This document shows positions 25,255 to 34,427 of a DNA stretch of 64,000 bases, in pieces. Source of the stretch: Chryseobacterium cucumeris (lineage in GTDB: Bacteria > Bacteroidota > Bacteroidia > Flavobacteriales > Weeksellaceae); NCBI RefSeq assembly GCF_016775705.1, contig NZ_CP068760.1:2604001-2668000 (forward strand). Direction: 5' to 3'. Position numbers and translations under genes: made by a program. The notes under the pieces were generated by a model. It had not been told where the DNA came from. It saw only the letters and a list, made by a program, of their open reading frames with translations, and ran no database searches. Position 1 is the first letter of the stretch. Every line of letters begins with the position of its first letter.

Positions 25255-26070
25255 TTATCTGGTCTTAAGCTGCCATGTCTGCTGAATATTTCCTTTACTT
25301 CTCAAAGCCTCCAGCTGTTGGGGAGATGCTGAATTCAATAAATTGGGAAGGCTGCTGAATTTTTCAAATTCAGGTTCATATTTATTTGCAATAATAAATC
25401 CATTGTCATAAAAGAATTGTTCTGCCTGGTCAAAGGAATCAAAATAATTTTCCATAACATTATTTGATTTAAAGAAGCGTTCCCATTTTTTATCCTTATC
25501 ACTACCGACGGAACCGGTTTCATGTTTGAGATAAATATCAGCTGTTACCCAGGTCCCTCCATTTTCTTGTAAAACCGAATGTATATTTTTAAGGATTTGA
25601 GACTGCTTTTCTCTATCGAAATACATGAGCAGGCCTTCATTAATAATAAGAAGATCCTGATCTTTAGTCAGAATACTGCCGGGATTCAAAACGTCAAATT
25701 CCTGAACCTTAAGGTTGCCGGGAACAGAAATATCAAGACGCTTTAACATTTCCATTTTTGCATTCATTACTATCCTTAGATCAGTATCAAAATAGATTTT
25801 GTCAGGATTTTTAATGGTGTATTCCAAGCTACGCAGTGAATATCCTGCTGACAATTCAAGTACCGCCGAAGAAATACTCTTTTCAACGAAAAAGTCAAGG
25901 GAAAGATAGCGCATTTCAAAATGGAGCACGCTTGCCCAGAACCCAAAATCTGAATTCAGGGGGTTATCAATACTGAAATACTTCGCAATTTCTTTTGCAT
26001 ACGGTATAGTCGTAGTTGCAGCTTTAAAGGTAATAAGCTCTTTTGCTGTGTCAGTTACTTTGTTTAACAT
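25255..26070 (-). CDS. Class I SAM-dependent methyltransferase (leucine carboxyl methyltransferase-like)
   Basis: 271 residues. The SAM-binding segment is AVLELSAGYSLRSLEY, followed by YFDTDLRIVMNAKMEML and the acidic strand LLIINEGLLMYFDREKQ, a layout seen in the LCM-type (PF04072-like) methyltransferases. N-terminal helices include AKEIAKYFSIDNP. Substrate unknown; bacterial members often modify small molecules. It is 68 nt downstream of the AraC-type regulator on the same strand and is probably regulated with it. Confidence 0.78.
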   Translation of the reverse strand: MLNKVTDTAKELITFKAATTTIPYAKEIAKYFSIDNPLNSDFGFWASVLHFEMRYLSLDFFVEKSISSAVLELSAGYSLRSLEYTIKNPDKIYFDTDLRIVMNAKMEMLKRLDISVPGNLKVQEFDVLNPGSILTKDQDLLIINEGLLMYFDREKQSQILKNIHSVLQENGGTWVTADIYLKHETGSVGSDKDKKWERFFKSNNVMENYFDSFDQAEQFFYDNGFIIANKYEPEFEKFSSLPNLLNSASPQQLEALRSKGNIQQTWQLKTR

Positions 26071-26138
26071 ATTGTTCTGTTTTTTTTCTGCAAAGTAACA
26101 GTACAGATGTAGTTGGTGATAGGAAAAAACAGACCTGT

Positions 26139-26933
26139 TTATTTTTTAATAAACTCGTTTCCCAGTTTATTGTTTTTTTTCAGAAATACATTCGGTTGTA
26201 ATGTTAAGACTTTACGGAAGCTCTGCAAAAAATGGGATTCATCATAAAAAAGATCGTACAGTTCATTTTTATTCTCTGGTTTTTTATTTCTTATGTAACG
26301 GTTAAATATCTCCTGAAAACGTACTATTGAGGCATATTCCTTGGGGGTAATTCCGGTCTGCAATTTAAAGAGTTTGTTAAGGTGGCGTTGCGAAGTATTA
26401 ATTCCTGCAAAAAGATCTTTAATTAAAATATTGCCCTTGTGAGCATTTATTTGTTCCGTAATATGGACAACACGGCTATCTGGTTCAAACCTTATCCTTT
26501 CTGTAAGCAGTTCAGTAAGTTGAGTTACTGATTCCTGAATGTTTCCTGAAAAATCTGTCAAAACTTCAGAGCCGTCAAGCTTTCTTTTTGAGATGGAAAC
26601 CACTTTGCTGAGATAATTTGCAAGTTCGCTCCCTGCTATTGAATAATAACCGTATGGCTTGAAATTGATACCGATGGAATGTACGGGAACATTACCTTTG
26701 AGCACAATTTTAGTATGGTGCTGTCCAACCAAATGAAGATCAAATGTCGAATGATGATAAGATTGATTTTGAATAACATGTTCATATTCCCCGCTATAAT
26801 TCCATATGACGATCCAGCGGCCTGACGGAATAATAGAAGCTTGTTCATCAGCTTCCATCTGCTCCGGGCTTTCAAATGACCAGATAGATTCAACATAATT
26901 CATTAAAGCTTCTGGTATTGGATAATATTTCAT
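26139..26933 (-). CDS. AraC family transcriptional regulator
   Basis: 264 residues with an N-terminal ligand-sensing cupin-like domain (MKYYPIPEALMNYVESIWSF; SGRWIVIWNYSGEY) and a C-terminal double helix-turn-helix (LIKDLFAGINTSQRHLNKLF; GITPKEYASIVRFQEIF). This is the DUF6597-type AraC architecture. The end shows DLFYDESHFLQSFRKVLTLQP, the second HTH. Likely activator of itself and the methyltransferase gene. Confidence 0.88.
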   Translation of the reverse strand: MKYYPIPEALMNYVESIWSFESPEQMEADEQASIIPSGRWIVIWNYSGEYEHVIQNQSYHHSTFDLHLVGQHHTKIVLKGNVPVHSIGINFKPYGYYSIAGSELANYLSKVVSISKRKLDGSEVLTDFSGNIQESVTQLTELLTERIRFEPDSRVVHITEQINAHKGNILIKDLFAGINTSQRHLNKLFKLQTGITPKEYASIVRFQEIFNRYIRNKKPENKNELYDLFYDESHFLQSFRKVLTLQPNVFLKKNNKLGNEFIKK

Positions 26934-27201
26934 TTTAATTGGCTTAAATTAATTATTGAAGATGTTTCTCATAAATGCAATATCAGCTAAACACATGCAA
27001 TTTTACAACTTCAAAAAAGAATAAATAATATTATAAATTGATTTAAAATACAAATATGCTACTGGAAAATATCTTTATATTTTATTTGGTTTATATTTTT
27101 AACTTTTAACCAGTATTTGTTAGGGATATGGCTTGAATTTTGATATTTGCTTTTACCAATTTACTAAGATTTTTTGTTGAATCACTTTAAATGAAAAGAA
27201 T

Positions 27202-27794
27202 ATGATCGATGAAAATCTTTTGCTCGAAAATGGAGCTGTTTACAAAGACTATGCTGACAAAGAAATAATCTTTCATTTTGGTAGCATTCCTCAGTATTAT
27301 TTCCAGATTGTTACAGGAACAGTAGAGGTAAATACTTACCATGAGGATGGTAGGAATTTACTTTTAACATTTTATCAGCCGGACAGAGTGTTGGCACATC
27401 GCTTTTGTTAGGTAAACGTCAATATCCTATGAATGCGGTCGCAAAAGGAGATTCCCGGTTATTAATTCTCCCTAAAGACAAATTTCTAAAATTGATCTGT
27501 GAGAATCACCAGATCATGCTCAATATACTTAGGCATCTTTCCGATAGGCTGTTTTACAAGTATGTAATGCTGTTTAATAATTCAAATTCAGATCCTTCTA
27601 CCAAAATCAGATCTTTGCTGGACTATTACAAAGAGTCCTCGGTTTCAAAGGAGCAATATAGTTATATGGTTCCCCTAACAAGGCAACAGATTGCTAATCT
27701 CACAGGGCTACGGGTGGAGACTGTAATCCGTTCTATTAAAAAGATGGAACGGGAACATATTCTAAAGCTTATAGGACGAAAAATATTATATTAG
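27202..27794 (+). pseudogene. Crp/Fnr family regulator broken by a 1-nt frameshift
   Basis: The first frame (27202-27411) gives the cyclic-nucleotide-binding start (DYADKEIIFHFGSIPQYYFQ) and ends VLAHRFC. The second frame continues from about 27393 with GTSLLLGKRQYPMNAVAKGD and the winged helix PLTRQQIANLTGLRVETVIR, ending at 27794. Restoring one T in GTGTTGGC near 27390 gives a continuous regulator of about 198 residues with ...RVFGTSLLLGKR. It is either a recent pseudogene or a sequencing error. The gene faces away from the AraC gene. Confidence 0.8.
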
Positions 27795-27937
27795 AATTTA
27801 TATTATCGTTATCTTTTGAAGATCATTTATTGAAATGGTTAGCAGCAGTGTTAACAAACAATCATAGAAATACAACAAAACTCTCATTAGGCTGCATAGG
27901 ACTCCTCTTTTGAAAGAACAGGGTATATATTACAAAA

Positions 27938-27962
27938 AGCGCACAAAAGTGCGCTCTTTTAT
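27938..27962 (+). terminator. Intrinsic terminator
   Basis: AGCGCAC/GTGCGCT stem (27938-27944 with 27949-27955), AAAA loop, followed by a T-rich run. It lies downstream of the broken Crp-type gene. Confidence 0.75.
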
Positions 27963-28072
27963 TTGTTAGTTTTTACCAGTACTATTTATTTTTTGAGTAG
28001 TTGTATGAATCGGAATTTCCATTCTAGAACACCACTTTACGTGGTAGATTCCTGATATGCATTTTCGATGTC

Positions 28073-28240
28073 TATCGGTAGTTTATTTTAGCTGATACGA
28101 TATCGGTCTTGTAACCGTATATTGTTCTGTCTCCAATATCTGAAACCATTACAGTAAGGATTTCTTTTCCTGAAGCATTGTATCTAAGTTCTGAGAATTG
28201 GCTGCGTGGATCAGGTTGGAGCTTAATTTTATTTTGCTCA
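28073..28240 (-). pseudogene. Degraded coding remnant, unknown family
   Basis: A 55-codon open stretch on the minus strand lacks a start codon and ends at 28073. It reads like real protein (PDPRSQFSELRYNASGKEIL, then VMVSDIGDRTIYGYKTDIVS) but a stop lies just upstream and no family is recognised. A separate ATG with GGAG ahead of it near 28425 opens only 27 codons. Together they suggest decayed genes in the 27,795-28,538 gap, which otherwise holds only the terminator at 27938. Confidence 0.35.
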
Positions 28241-28538
28241 GTTGTTTATTTACAAAGCTGGAAAGCTTACCGAATGTTTATTTTAATAACAGATGAATTG
28301 AATCTGAGTGTCAATTACCTAAATTATATGTTCAAGGATTAAAGTAGGAAGACGACCCAACGGCATCTTCATAGCCGGTCGATAGAGATAGCCTAAGAAT
28401 TACTTTGTAATTCATTCTTCTCCTATTTATCGTTGTTGGTACAGTAAATCCCGTGATGATAAAATATATTTTCGCAAAACGGCTTGGTTTTTGTAATTTT
28501 TTTAACCTACAAAATATTAATTCTCAAAACATCAGATC

Positions 28539-28730
28539 ATGGCAGACAATAAATCCAAAAGAGGTTCATCTGACCGAAATAAAGTCAGCGGATCGGAAAA
28601 TTACGAAATCCAATATTTTAAGGAAAAAATGGGAGTGACATCTCAGGCTGTAACAGGAGCGATAAGGGCAACCGGATCGAATGACCGTAAAATACTTGAA
28701 AAATATCTCAAGGAAAAACATAGAAAGTAA
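28539..28730 (+). CDS. DUF3606 small protein
   Basis: 63 residues with a charged N-terminus and the DUF3606 core: YEIQYFKEKMGVTSQAVTGA followed by IRATGSNDRKILEKYL. The family is a short DNA-binding-like helical domain of unknown function found in many Gram-negative bacteria. It lies 40 nt upstream of the ligD start and in the same direction, so cotranscription is likely. Confidence 0.75.
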   Translation: MADNKSKRGSSDRNKVSGSENYEIQYFKEKMGVTSQAVTGAIRATGSNDRKILEKYLKEKHRK

Positions 28731-28770
28731 AGATTCTTTACTCACTGCAATAAATCTTAAAACTATTTTT

Positions 28771-31455
28771 ATGGGCTTATCTGAATACCGCAAAAAGCGT
28801 TCTGAAAAAAAGACCCCTGAGCCTTTTGGAGGAGAACCAAATGGAAAAGAGCTGCATTTTGTGATTCAGAAACATGATGCCTCACATCTTCATTATGATT
28901 TTCGTCTTGAAATGGATGGGGTATTAAAAAGCTGGGCAGTGCCAAAAGGGCCTTCAATGGATCCTAACATAAAAAGGCTGGCTATGATGGTTGAAGATCA
29001 TCCTTATGACTACCGGAATTTTGAAGGTATTATCCCCAAGGGGCAATATGGTGGTGGAACTGTGATCGTGTGGGACCAGGGGACCTATATGCCGGCAGAT
29101 TTGCAAGATGAAGATCATACAAAACAAGAGAAGAATCTTCTTCATCAATTATATTCCGGCAAACTTAAGTTTATACTCAATGGTGAAAAGCTTAAAGGAG
29201 AGTTTGCTCTCGTAAAAGCGCATGGAAGGGGGGATAACGGCTGGCTGCTGATGAAGCTTGAAGATCAGTATGCCAGTGAAAAAGAAATTACAGAAAAAGA
29301 TAAGTCAGTGATTTCCGGTAAGACGATTGAACAGATGGAAAAAGCACCGGATAATATCTATGGAAGAGCAGAGGCTGTAAAGAATAAGAAAAATACAAAA
29401 AGAAAAGCTGGCACCGATAAAAAATCTGCGGGATCCGATGAAGAACCTGAAAGTAAGAGTAATATCAAATCTCTTCTTAATAAATTGCCTGAACAAAAAT
29501 TTTATACCCGGATTGAGCCGATGCTGGCAACATTGGTTGATAAGCCGTTTGATAATGATGAATGGATCTATGAAGTGAAATGGGACGGATACAGAGCGGT
29601 AGCTTTTATGAATGATGGTGAGGTTGAATTAAAGTCCCGTAACGATAAAAGTTTTGGCGAAAAATTTTATCCGATCTATGATGAACTTAAAAAATTGAAT
29701 CTGAATGCAGTGATAGACGGAGAAATTGTTGTCCTGACTCAAAAGGGAACCGCTGATTTTGGACAGCTTCAGAATTGGCGGAGCGAAGCAGATGGAAATC
29801 TGGTTTATTATGTGTTTGATATTCTATGGTATGAAGGCAAAGACTTAAAGGATCTTTCCCTTTTGGAAAGAAAATCGGTCTTAAAGAAAGTGCTTCCTGA
29901 AAGTAACAGTATCATTGTCAGTGAACATTTTGAAACGTCAGGTACTGATTTTTTAGAAGAAGCGAAAAGGCTTGGCCTTGAAGGTATAATGGCAAAACGT
30001 AAGGACAGTGTTTATCATGTACATAACCGATCCCGGGACTGGCTCAAAATTAAAGCTAATAAAAGGCAGGAAGTTGTGATTGGCGGATATACCCTGAACG
30101 ATGATTCCAATAAGCTCTTCAGCAGTATTCTTGTTGGAGTATATGAAGGCAGTAAATTCATATATACAGGAAAAGTAGGAACAGGATTCAATAGAAAGCT
30201 GCAGACGGAAATGATGGAACTCTTTAAACCGCTGATCATTAAAAAAGCACCTTTTGCAGAAGAGCCTGATGTAAATAAACCCTCACGGTTCAGACCAAAT
30301 CCTCCACATGCAACGGTAACGTGGCTTCGTCCTGAATTAGTGTGTGAAGTAAGCTTTACAGAGATGACGAGTGATGGTGTTATGAGGCATCCTTCTTTTG
30401 AGGGAATGAGAGAGGATAAAAATGCGAAAAAAGTTGTTCTGGAAACAGAAGCATCTGTAGAAAAAGTAGTAGAAGATCACTCTGCTAAAATGATAAAAGC
30501 AAGAACCGGGACCAGCCGTAAAACACTTCTTAATCCGAAAGATAAAAGCCAGGTGCGGAAAATAAACAGACATGAACTCAAATTTACCAATCTTGATAAA
30601 TTATTCTGGCCTAAAGAAGGGATCACAAAAAGAGATCTTATTAATTACTATTACCAGGCAGCCCCTTTTATTCTGCCTTATCTTAAAGACCGTCCGCAAA
30701 GCATGAACCGTTTTCCCAACGGTATCGAGGATGAAGGATTTTATTTCAAGGATGTTACAAAAACAGCTCCCGATTGGGCAGAAACTTATTTATATCATAG
30801 CGATACCGATCATAAAGACCGGCATTATCTTGTAGGAAAAGATGAGGCTACACTACTGTATATGGCTAATCTGGGATGTATTGAAATGAATCCATGGAAC
30901 AGTACCATTAAAAAACCTGAGCATCCTACTTTTTGTATTATTGATCTTGACCCGGATAAAAATTCATTTGAGCAGGTTATCGAAGCAGCGCAGGTAACAA
31001 AAGGTATTCTGGATGATATGGGGGTTCCAAGCTATTGCAAAACAAGCGGATCTACCGGGCTGCATATTTATATTCCTCTTGGAAATAAATACACCTACGA
31101 ACAGTCAAAAGAATTTGCAAGAGTAATTGTGACTCTTGTACATAAGGAATTACCTGAATTTACAAGTATCGAACGGACCATAAAGGATAGAAAAGGGAAG
31201 ATGTATCTGGATTTTTTACAGAACAGACCGCATGCTACCATTGCAGCAGCTTATTCTGTCCGTCCGAAACCTGGTGCTACAGTTTCCATGCCACTTTATT
31301 GGGATGAAGTTAAAAAGGGCTTGAAGATTTCTGATTTTCATATTTTCAATGCTATAGAAAGAATGCAGAGCGAAGGGGATATTTTTAAACCGGTATTAGG
31401 CAAAGGAATTAATCTGAAAAAGATCGGAGATCAGTTTTCGGATGAAATTATGTAA
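28771..31455 (+). CDS. ligD: ATP-dependent DNA ligase D (phosphoesterase-ligase-polymerase)
   Basis: 894 residues from the ATG at 28771 (MGLSEYRKKRSEK); the frame opens 30 codons earlier inside the DUF3606 gene. Three domains of bacterial NHEJ ligase are visible in the order PE-Lig-Pol. The 3'-phosphoesterase has HFVIQKHDASHLHYDFRLE from residue 29. The ligase has the adenylated lysine in EVKWDGYRAVAF near residue 270 and IDGEIV. The primase-polymerase has FTNLDKLFWPKEGITKRDL near 605 and IIDLDPDKNSF near 720. It would join double-strand breaks with Ku, but no ku gene is present in this window. Located in cargo between the radC blocks. Confidence 0.95.
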   Translation: MGLSEYRKKRSEKKTPEPFGGEPNGKELHFVIQKHDASHLHYDFRLEMDGVLKSWAVPKGPSMDPNIKRLAMMVEDHPYDYRNFEGIIPKGQYGGGTVIVWDQGTYMPADLQDEDHTKQEKNLLHQLYSGKLKFILNGEKLKGEFALVKAHGRGDNGWLLMKLEDQYASEKEITEKDKSVISGKTIEQMEKAPDNIYGRAEAVKNKKNTKRKAGTDKKSAGSDEEPESKSNIKSLLNKLPEQKFYTRIEPMLATLVDKPFDNDEWIYEVKWDGYRAVAFMNDGEVELKSRNDKSFGEKFYPIYDELKKLNLNAVIDGEIVVLTQKGTADFGQLQNWRSEADGNLVYYVFDILWYEGKDLKDLSLLERKSVLKKVLPESNSIIVSEHFETSGTDFLEEAKRLGLEGIMAKRKDSVYHVHNRSRDWLKIKANKRQEVVIGGYTLNDDSNKLFSSILVGVYEGSKFIYTGKVGTGFNRKLQTEMMELFKPLIIKKAPFAEEPDVNKPSRFRPNPPHATVTWLRPELVCEVSFTEMTSDGVMRHPSFEGMREDKNAKKVVLETEASVEKVVEDHSAKMIKARTGTSRKTLLNPKDKSQVRKINRHELKFTNLDKLFWPKEGITKRDLINYYYQAAPFILPYLKDRPQSMNRFPNGIEDEGFYFKDVTKTAPDWAETYLYHSDTDHKDRHYLVGKDEATLLYMANLGCIEMNPWNSTIKKPEHPTFCIIDLDPDKNSFEQVIEAAQVTKGILDDMGVPSYCKTSGSTGLHIYIPLGNKYTYEQSKEFARVIVTLVHKELPEFTSIERTIKDRKGKMYLDFLQNRPHATIAAAYSVRPKPGATVSMPLYWDEVKKGLKISDFHIFNAIERMQSEGDIFKPVLGKGINLKKIGDQFSDEIM

Positions 31456-32066
31456 AGAAATAATTTTCAGGATTATAAGAATAAAAATTAAAACTCAATT
31501 ATTCTTTCCGAGGTAACGGTAACTCCCATTGCTAATAGTTCTGTTCTGTAATTAAGAATTAAAGTTTTTAAGGTATCCAGGAAATGTTCAAGTGATTTTG
31601 CATCATTCTTTGTTCCAATTGCTCTTTCTGTATTTTTGATTCCAACGCAATATATCCCCACTTTTCGTCGAAATCTTTTTTAGTGTACCCTCTACGGTTA
31701 CTCTCAAGTAAGTGCCATAATTTTACCAACTTAATTTAGAGCAATTACAAAAAAAAGCGATAATTATAAAAAATGCAAAAGAGTTGTAATTGATTAAATT
31801 ATAGCTATTTAACGGATTTTTAAGCGTTTTTGAAAATTTTATCTTTCACACTCAGTGGAGAACGAATGCAAGAGTTTTTAAGTGCAGGTCATAAGAAAAT
31901 CAATTGCTTATAATAGATGGTAGGACACGATTGTTAACAGTAAAGATCCATCAAGGTTTCTTGTTGTCTTAGAGGATGGGGGCTCCATTGGCAGGACTTA
32001 TCATTGTAATACGGCACTTTTTACGAAATAATGTTGAAATTGAGTTAAGCTATTGAAGTAGGATCG
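31456..32066. other. 611-bp gap with gene remnants and an inverted repeat
   Basis: No intact gene. On the minus strand, 31495-31670 contains broken coding-like frames (LEHFLDTLKTLILNYRTELL with a frame change to KKDFDEKWGYIALESK). On the plus strand, 31925-32029 reads DPSRFLVVLEDGGSIGRTYH to a stop. An imperfect inverted repeat occupies 31732-31801. It looks like a scar of lost genes. Confidence 0.4.
31732..31801. repeat. Interrupted inverted repeat
   Basis: TAATTTA (31732-31738) and CAATTACAA (31742-31750) pair with TTGTAATTG (31784-31792) and TAAATTA (31795-31801). Both stems are perfect and separated by short unpaired bases; the loop is about 33 nt. It may be a terminator, operator or remnant of a mobile element end. 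Confidence 0.45.
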
Positions 32067-34022
32067 TTATAATTTCCATTTAAATGAAAGATTAACAACC
32101 CTGCCATCTATTGGGGACCATAAGGCATTGAAGGTTGGACTACTTATAGTTCCGCTATACAATGGTTCTTTTTTGCTTTGTCTGTAATCAAAAATGTTTT
32201 CACAATTCAGAACAAGTGTGATGTGTTTTCCTAATTCTTTTGACAGCATTGCTGCCATAAATAAATAGGAGGGAGTCATTGTATGGTTTATTCTATACTG
32301 GTTTCCGGTAAATGAATCTTCAATACCAAATTTCCAACCACCATCAAAATCTTTTACTATAGTCATTGCTAATCGATGCTTTGGAGTTAATGGGATAAAT
32401 TGATCGTTATTTAAAAAAGTATATTTAGCTATTGTAAAAGTGTATCCCAAGTACAACTCCCATTCATCAAAAACACCTTTTACATAAGTGTCGAAACCTT
32501 TAGAAATAACAGGTTTGTTTTCATTTACAAAAAGAACTTTATTTTCTGGTCCAATATTCCCAATAACAGGATGATAGATATTGGTTAAAAAGAAGGCCTG
32601 ATTAATGAAAATCTGATTACCATTATCAAACTTCTTTTTGTAATTGAACTCCAGGTTGTAGCCTATTGATTTTTCTGATCGGGTGGTTTTTAAATCAATA
32701 GGCATAAGACTTTCCAAAGGGTAATCTGTCATCTGTGGAGCCAGTGCATTTGGTACCTTGTAACCTAAACCAATGCCTCCTCTGACGGCCCAAAGTTTAC
32801 CAAGATGATAAATTACTGCAATACTCGGTAGGAAGAAACTACCGTAGTGGTTTGTAAAATCATTACGTAATCCTGTTTCAATTGTTGCCTTATCGAATTT
32901 CAATGTATTTTGAATAAACATCCCAAAGCTGCTATTCTCAAATTTTGGTATATGAAAAATACCAGCCTCTTTGGGTTGGAATTTATTCCCCTGGAAATCT
33001 GTACCAAATACCCATGTCATATTTTTCATAATCTTTACAAAAGTTAACTCGGAAAAATAATTAGTCTGTTCTGCGGTCAGGAAATTGTCATTACTGCTAA
33101 AATTTCTATTAAAATGGCTTAAACTGTTTTTAAATTCGATTTTGGAGTGATCATTCAGATTTTGCTGATAAGTCAATTCATAAGTATTCCGCTGTAATTT
33201 GTTTTGTTCATAGTATTGGTGAATCATATTACTATTACCTTCGATAACTTGCATATCTCCTCCAAGATTTTTATCAAAACTACCGTTCCATCCCAAAGTA
33301 ATCGTAACATTGGAAGAGGGGTAAAAAAATAATTTAGGATGAACAACCAGAGATCTTATCTGAGGAACATCTGAAAAGCCATCGTTGTCTACATCCTGTC
33401 CGTTCTGATGGGTATATCCCGTAAATAGCGTATACCCAAACCATTTATATTTTTTAGAAGCAAATACATTTATATTTTTTTCATCAAGAGTAGAGTAGTT
33501 AACAACACCCGTTAGTTCTTGTTTGTCGGCTGGTTTTCTCGAAATAATATTTACGAGCCCGCCAATAGCACCCCCTCCGTATAAGGTAGAAGCAGAACCT
33601 TTAATAAGTTCAACCTGCTGTAAATCTAACGGTGGAATACTTAGTACACCTAATCCACCACTAAAGCCATCAAACAAAGGGATCCCATCCCGCAATATTT
33701 GTGTGTATCGGCCATCTAATCCTTGAATTCTCACATTAGAATTTCCTGAAACTGCACTGCTTTGTTGTATCTGCACCCCACTGATATCTCCTAGAATACT
33801 GGCAATGCCCGCAGGTTTTATTCCACTTTCTTCTGCCATTTCCTCTTTCCCCAAAACTTCAACTTTCTGTGGAGAATTTTCTGCTTTTTGTGTAGTTCTT
33901 GTTGAAGCTACAATAGTGATTTCTTCAATAGAACTTTCATTAATTTTAAGGGTATCTTTTTTCTGTTGGGAAAAAATCATTGCAGAACTTAACACTGCAA
34001 TTGATAAAGTGAGCTTTTTCAT
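32067..34022 (-). CDS. TonB-dependent outer-membrane receptor
   Basis: 651 residues with a signal peptide (MKKLTLSIAVLSSAMIFSQQ), a TonB-box-like IEEITIVAS, a plug domain (residues ~45-160: ILGDISGVQIQQSSAVSGNS, VRIQGLDGRYTQILRDGIP, VELIKGSASTLYGGGAIGG) and a 22-strand-type barrel ending WSPIDGRVVNLSFKWKL. There is no N-terminal carboxypeptidase-like domain, so it resembles siderophore/heme/vitamin receptors and not SusC. A -7 box TATATTTG lies at 34047-34040 on this strand, 18 nt before the ATG. Confidence 0.92.
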   Translation of the reverse strand: MKKLTLSIAVLSSAMIFSQQKKDTLKINESSIEEITIVASTRTTQKAENSPQKVEVLGKEEMAEESGIKPAGIASILGDISGVQIQQSSAVSGNSNVRIQGLDGRYTQILRDGIPLFDGFSGGLGVLSIPPLDLQQVELIKGSASTLYGGGAIGGLVNIISRKPADKQELTGVVNYSTLDEKNINVFASKKYKWFGYTLFTGYTHQNGQDVDNDGFSDVPQIRSLVVHPKLFFYPSSNVTITLGWNGSFDKNLGGDMQVIEGNSNMIHQYYEQNKLQRNTYELTYQQNLNDHSKIEFKNSLSHFNRNFSSNDNFLTAEQTNYFSELTFVKIMKNMTWVFGTDFQGNKFQPKEAGIFHIPKFENSSFGMFIQNTLKFDKATIETGLRNDFTNHYGSFFLPSIAVIYHLGKLWAVRGGIGLGYKVPNALAPQMTDYPLESLMPIDLKTTRSEKSIGYNLEFNYKKKFDNGNQIFINQAFFLTNIYHPVIGNIGPENKVLFVNENKPVISKGFDTYVKGVFDEWELYLGYTFTIAKYTFLNNDQFIPLTPKHRLAMTIVKDFDGGWKFGIEDSFTGNQYRINHTMTPSYLFMAAMLSKELGKHITLVLNCENIFDYRQSKKEPLYSGTISSPTFNALWSPIDGRVVNLSFKWKL

Positions 34023-34039
34023 TTGAATAATTCAGAACG

Positions 34040-34047
34040 CAAATATA
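34040..34047 (-). promoter_or_regulatory. TAnnTTTG -7 promoter element of the TonB receptor gene
   Basis: On the minus strand this is TATATTTG, matching the Bacteroidota sigma-ABfr -7 consensus TAnnTTTG. No convincing -33 TTTG is present upstream, so it is only a candidate. Confidence 0.4.
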
Positions 34048-34214
34048 GAATTCAACTTAGAATTCTTTTTGAAGAATATATTAAAAATGCCTTTAATGTT
34101 GTATTTTCAGATATTTGATCAAATTTAAATCATCAAAAAAACTATCTATTCAGTGGTGGCCAGTTAAGTATGATTTCAAAATTCAAAATTAAGAATCATG
34201 TAATTTAATCGGTT

Positions 34215-34247
34215 TTTGTGTTATTTGTTGATTTTTATCTACATTTG
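34215..34247 (+). promoter_or_regulatory. Bacteroidota-type promoter for the T9SS-protein/RHS operon
   Basis: TTTG at 34215-34218 and TACATTTG at 34240-34247, spaced 21 nt, agree with the TTTG-N19/21-TAnnTTTG promoter form. The transcript would start about 175 nt before the T9SS-protein ATG at 34428, leaving a long 5' leader. Confidence 0.55.
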
Positions 34248-34272
34248 CTATAAACTAAATAACTAAATATCC

Positions 34273-34314
34273 ATGAAAAACATTTTACATTTAAATATTC
34301 CCAAAAAAACTTAG
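34273..34314 (+). CDS. Possible 13-codon leader peptide in the operon's 5' leader
   Basis: ATG at 34273 opens MKNILHLNIPKKT and a stop. It lies right after the candidate promoter. It could be an attenuating leader peptide or the start of a decayed gene; the length is too small to claim more. The rest of the gap 34023-34427 has no other gene. Confidence 0.25.
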   Translation: MKNILHLNIPKKT

Positions 34315-34427
34315 CTATTACGGACTAAAGTAGTTAAGTACTCTATTACTTCATCGAAAAATAATCACATGACAATAATATAGCTCCTTTGGACCTTATA
34401 ATATTGTTGCTAAATCACACCATTTAT

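Noticed and set aside
28681..28770. 30-codon N-terminal extension of LigD
   Set aside because: It overlaps the DUF3606 gene in another frame; the ATG at 28771 starts the usual LigD N-terminus.
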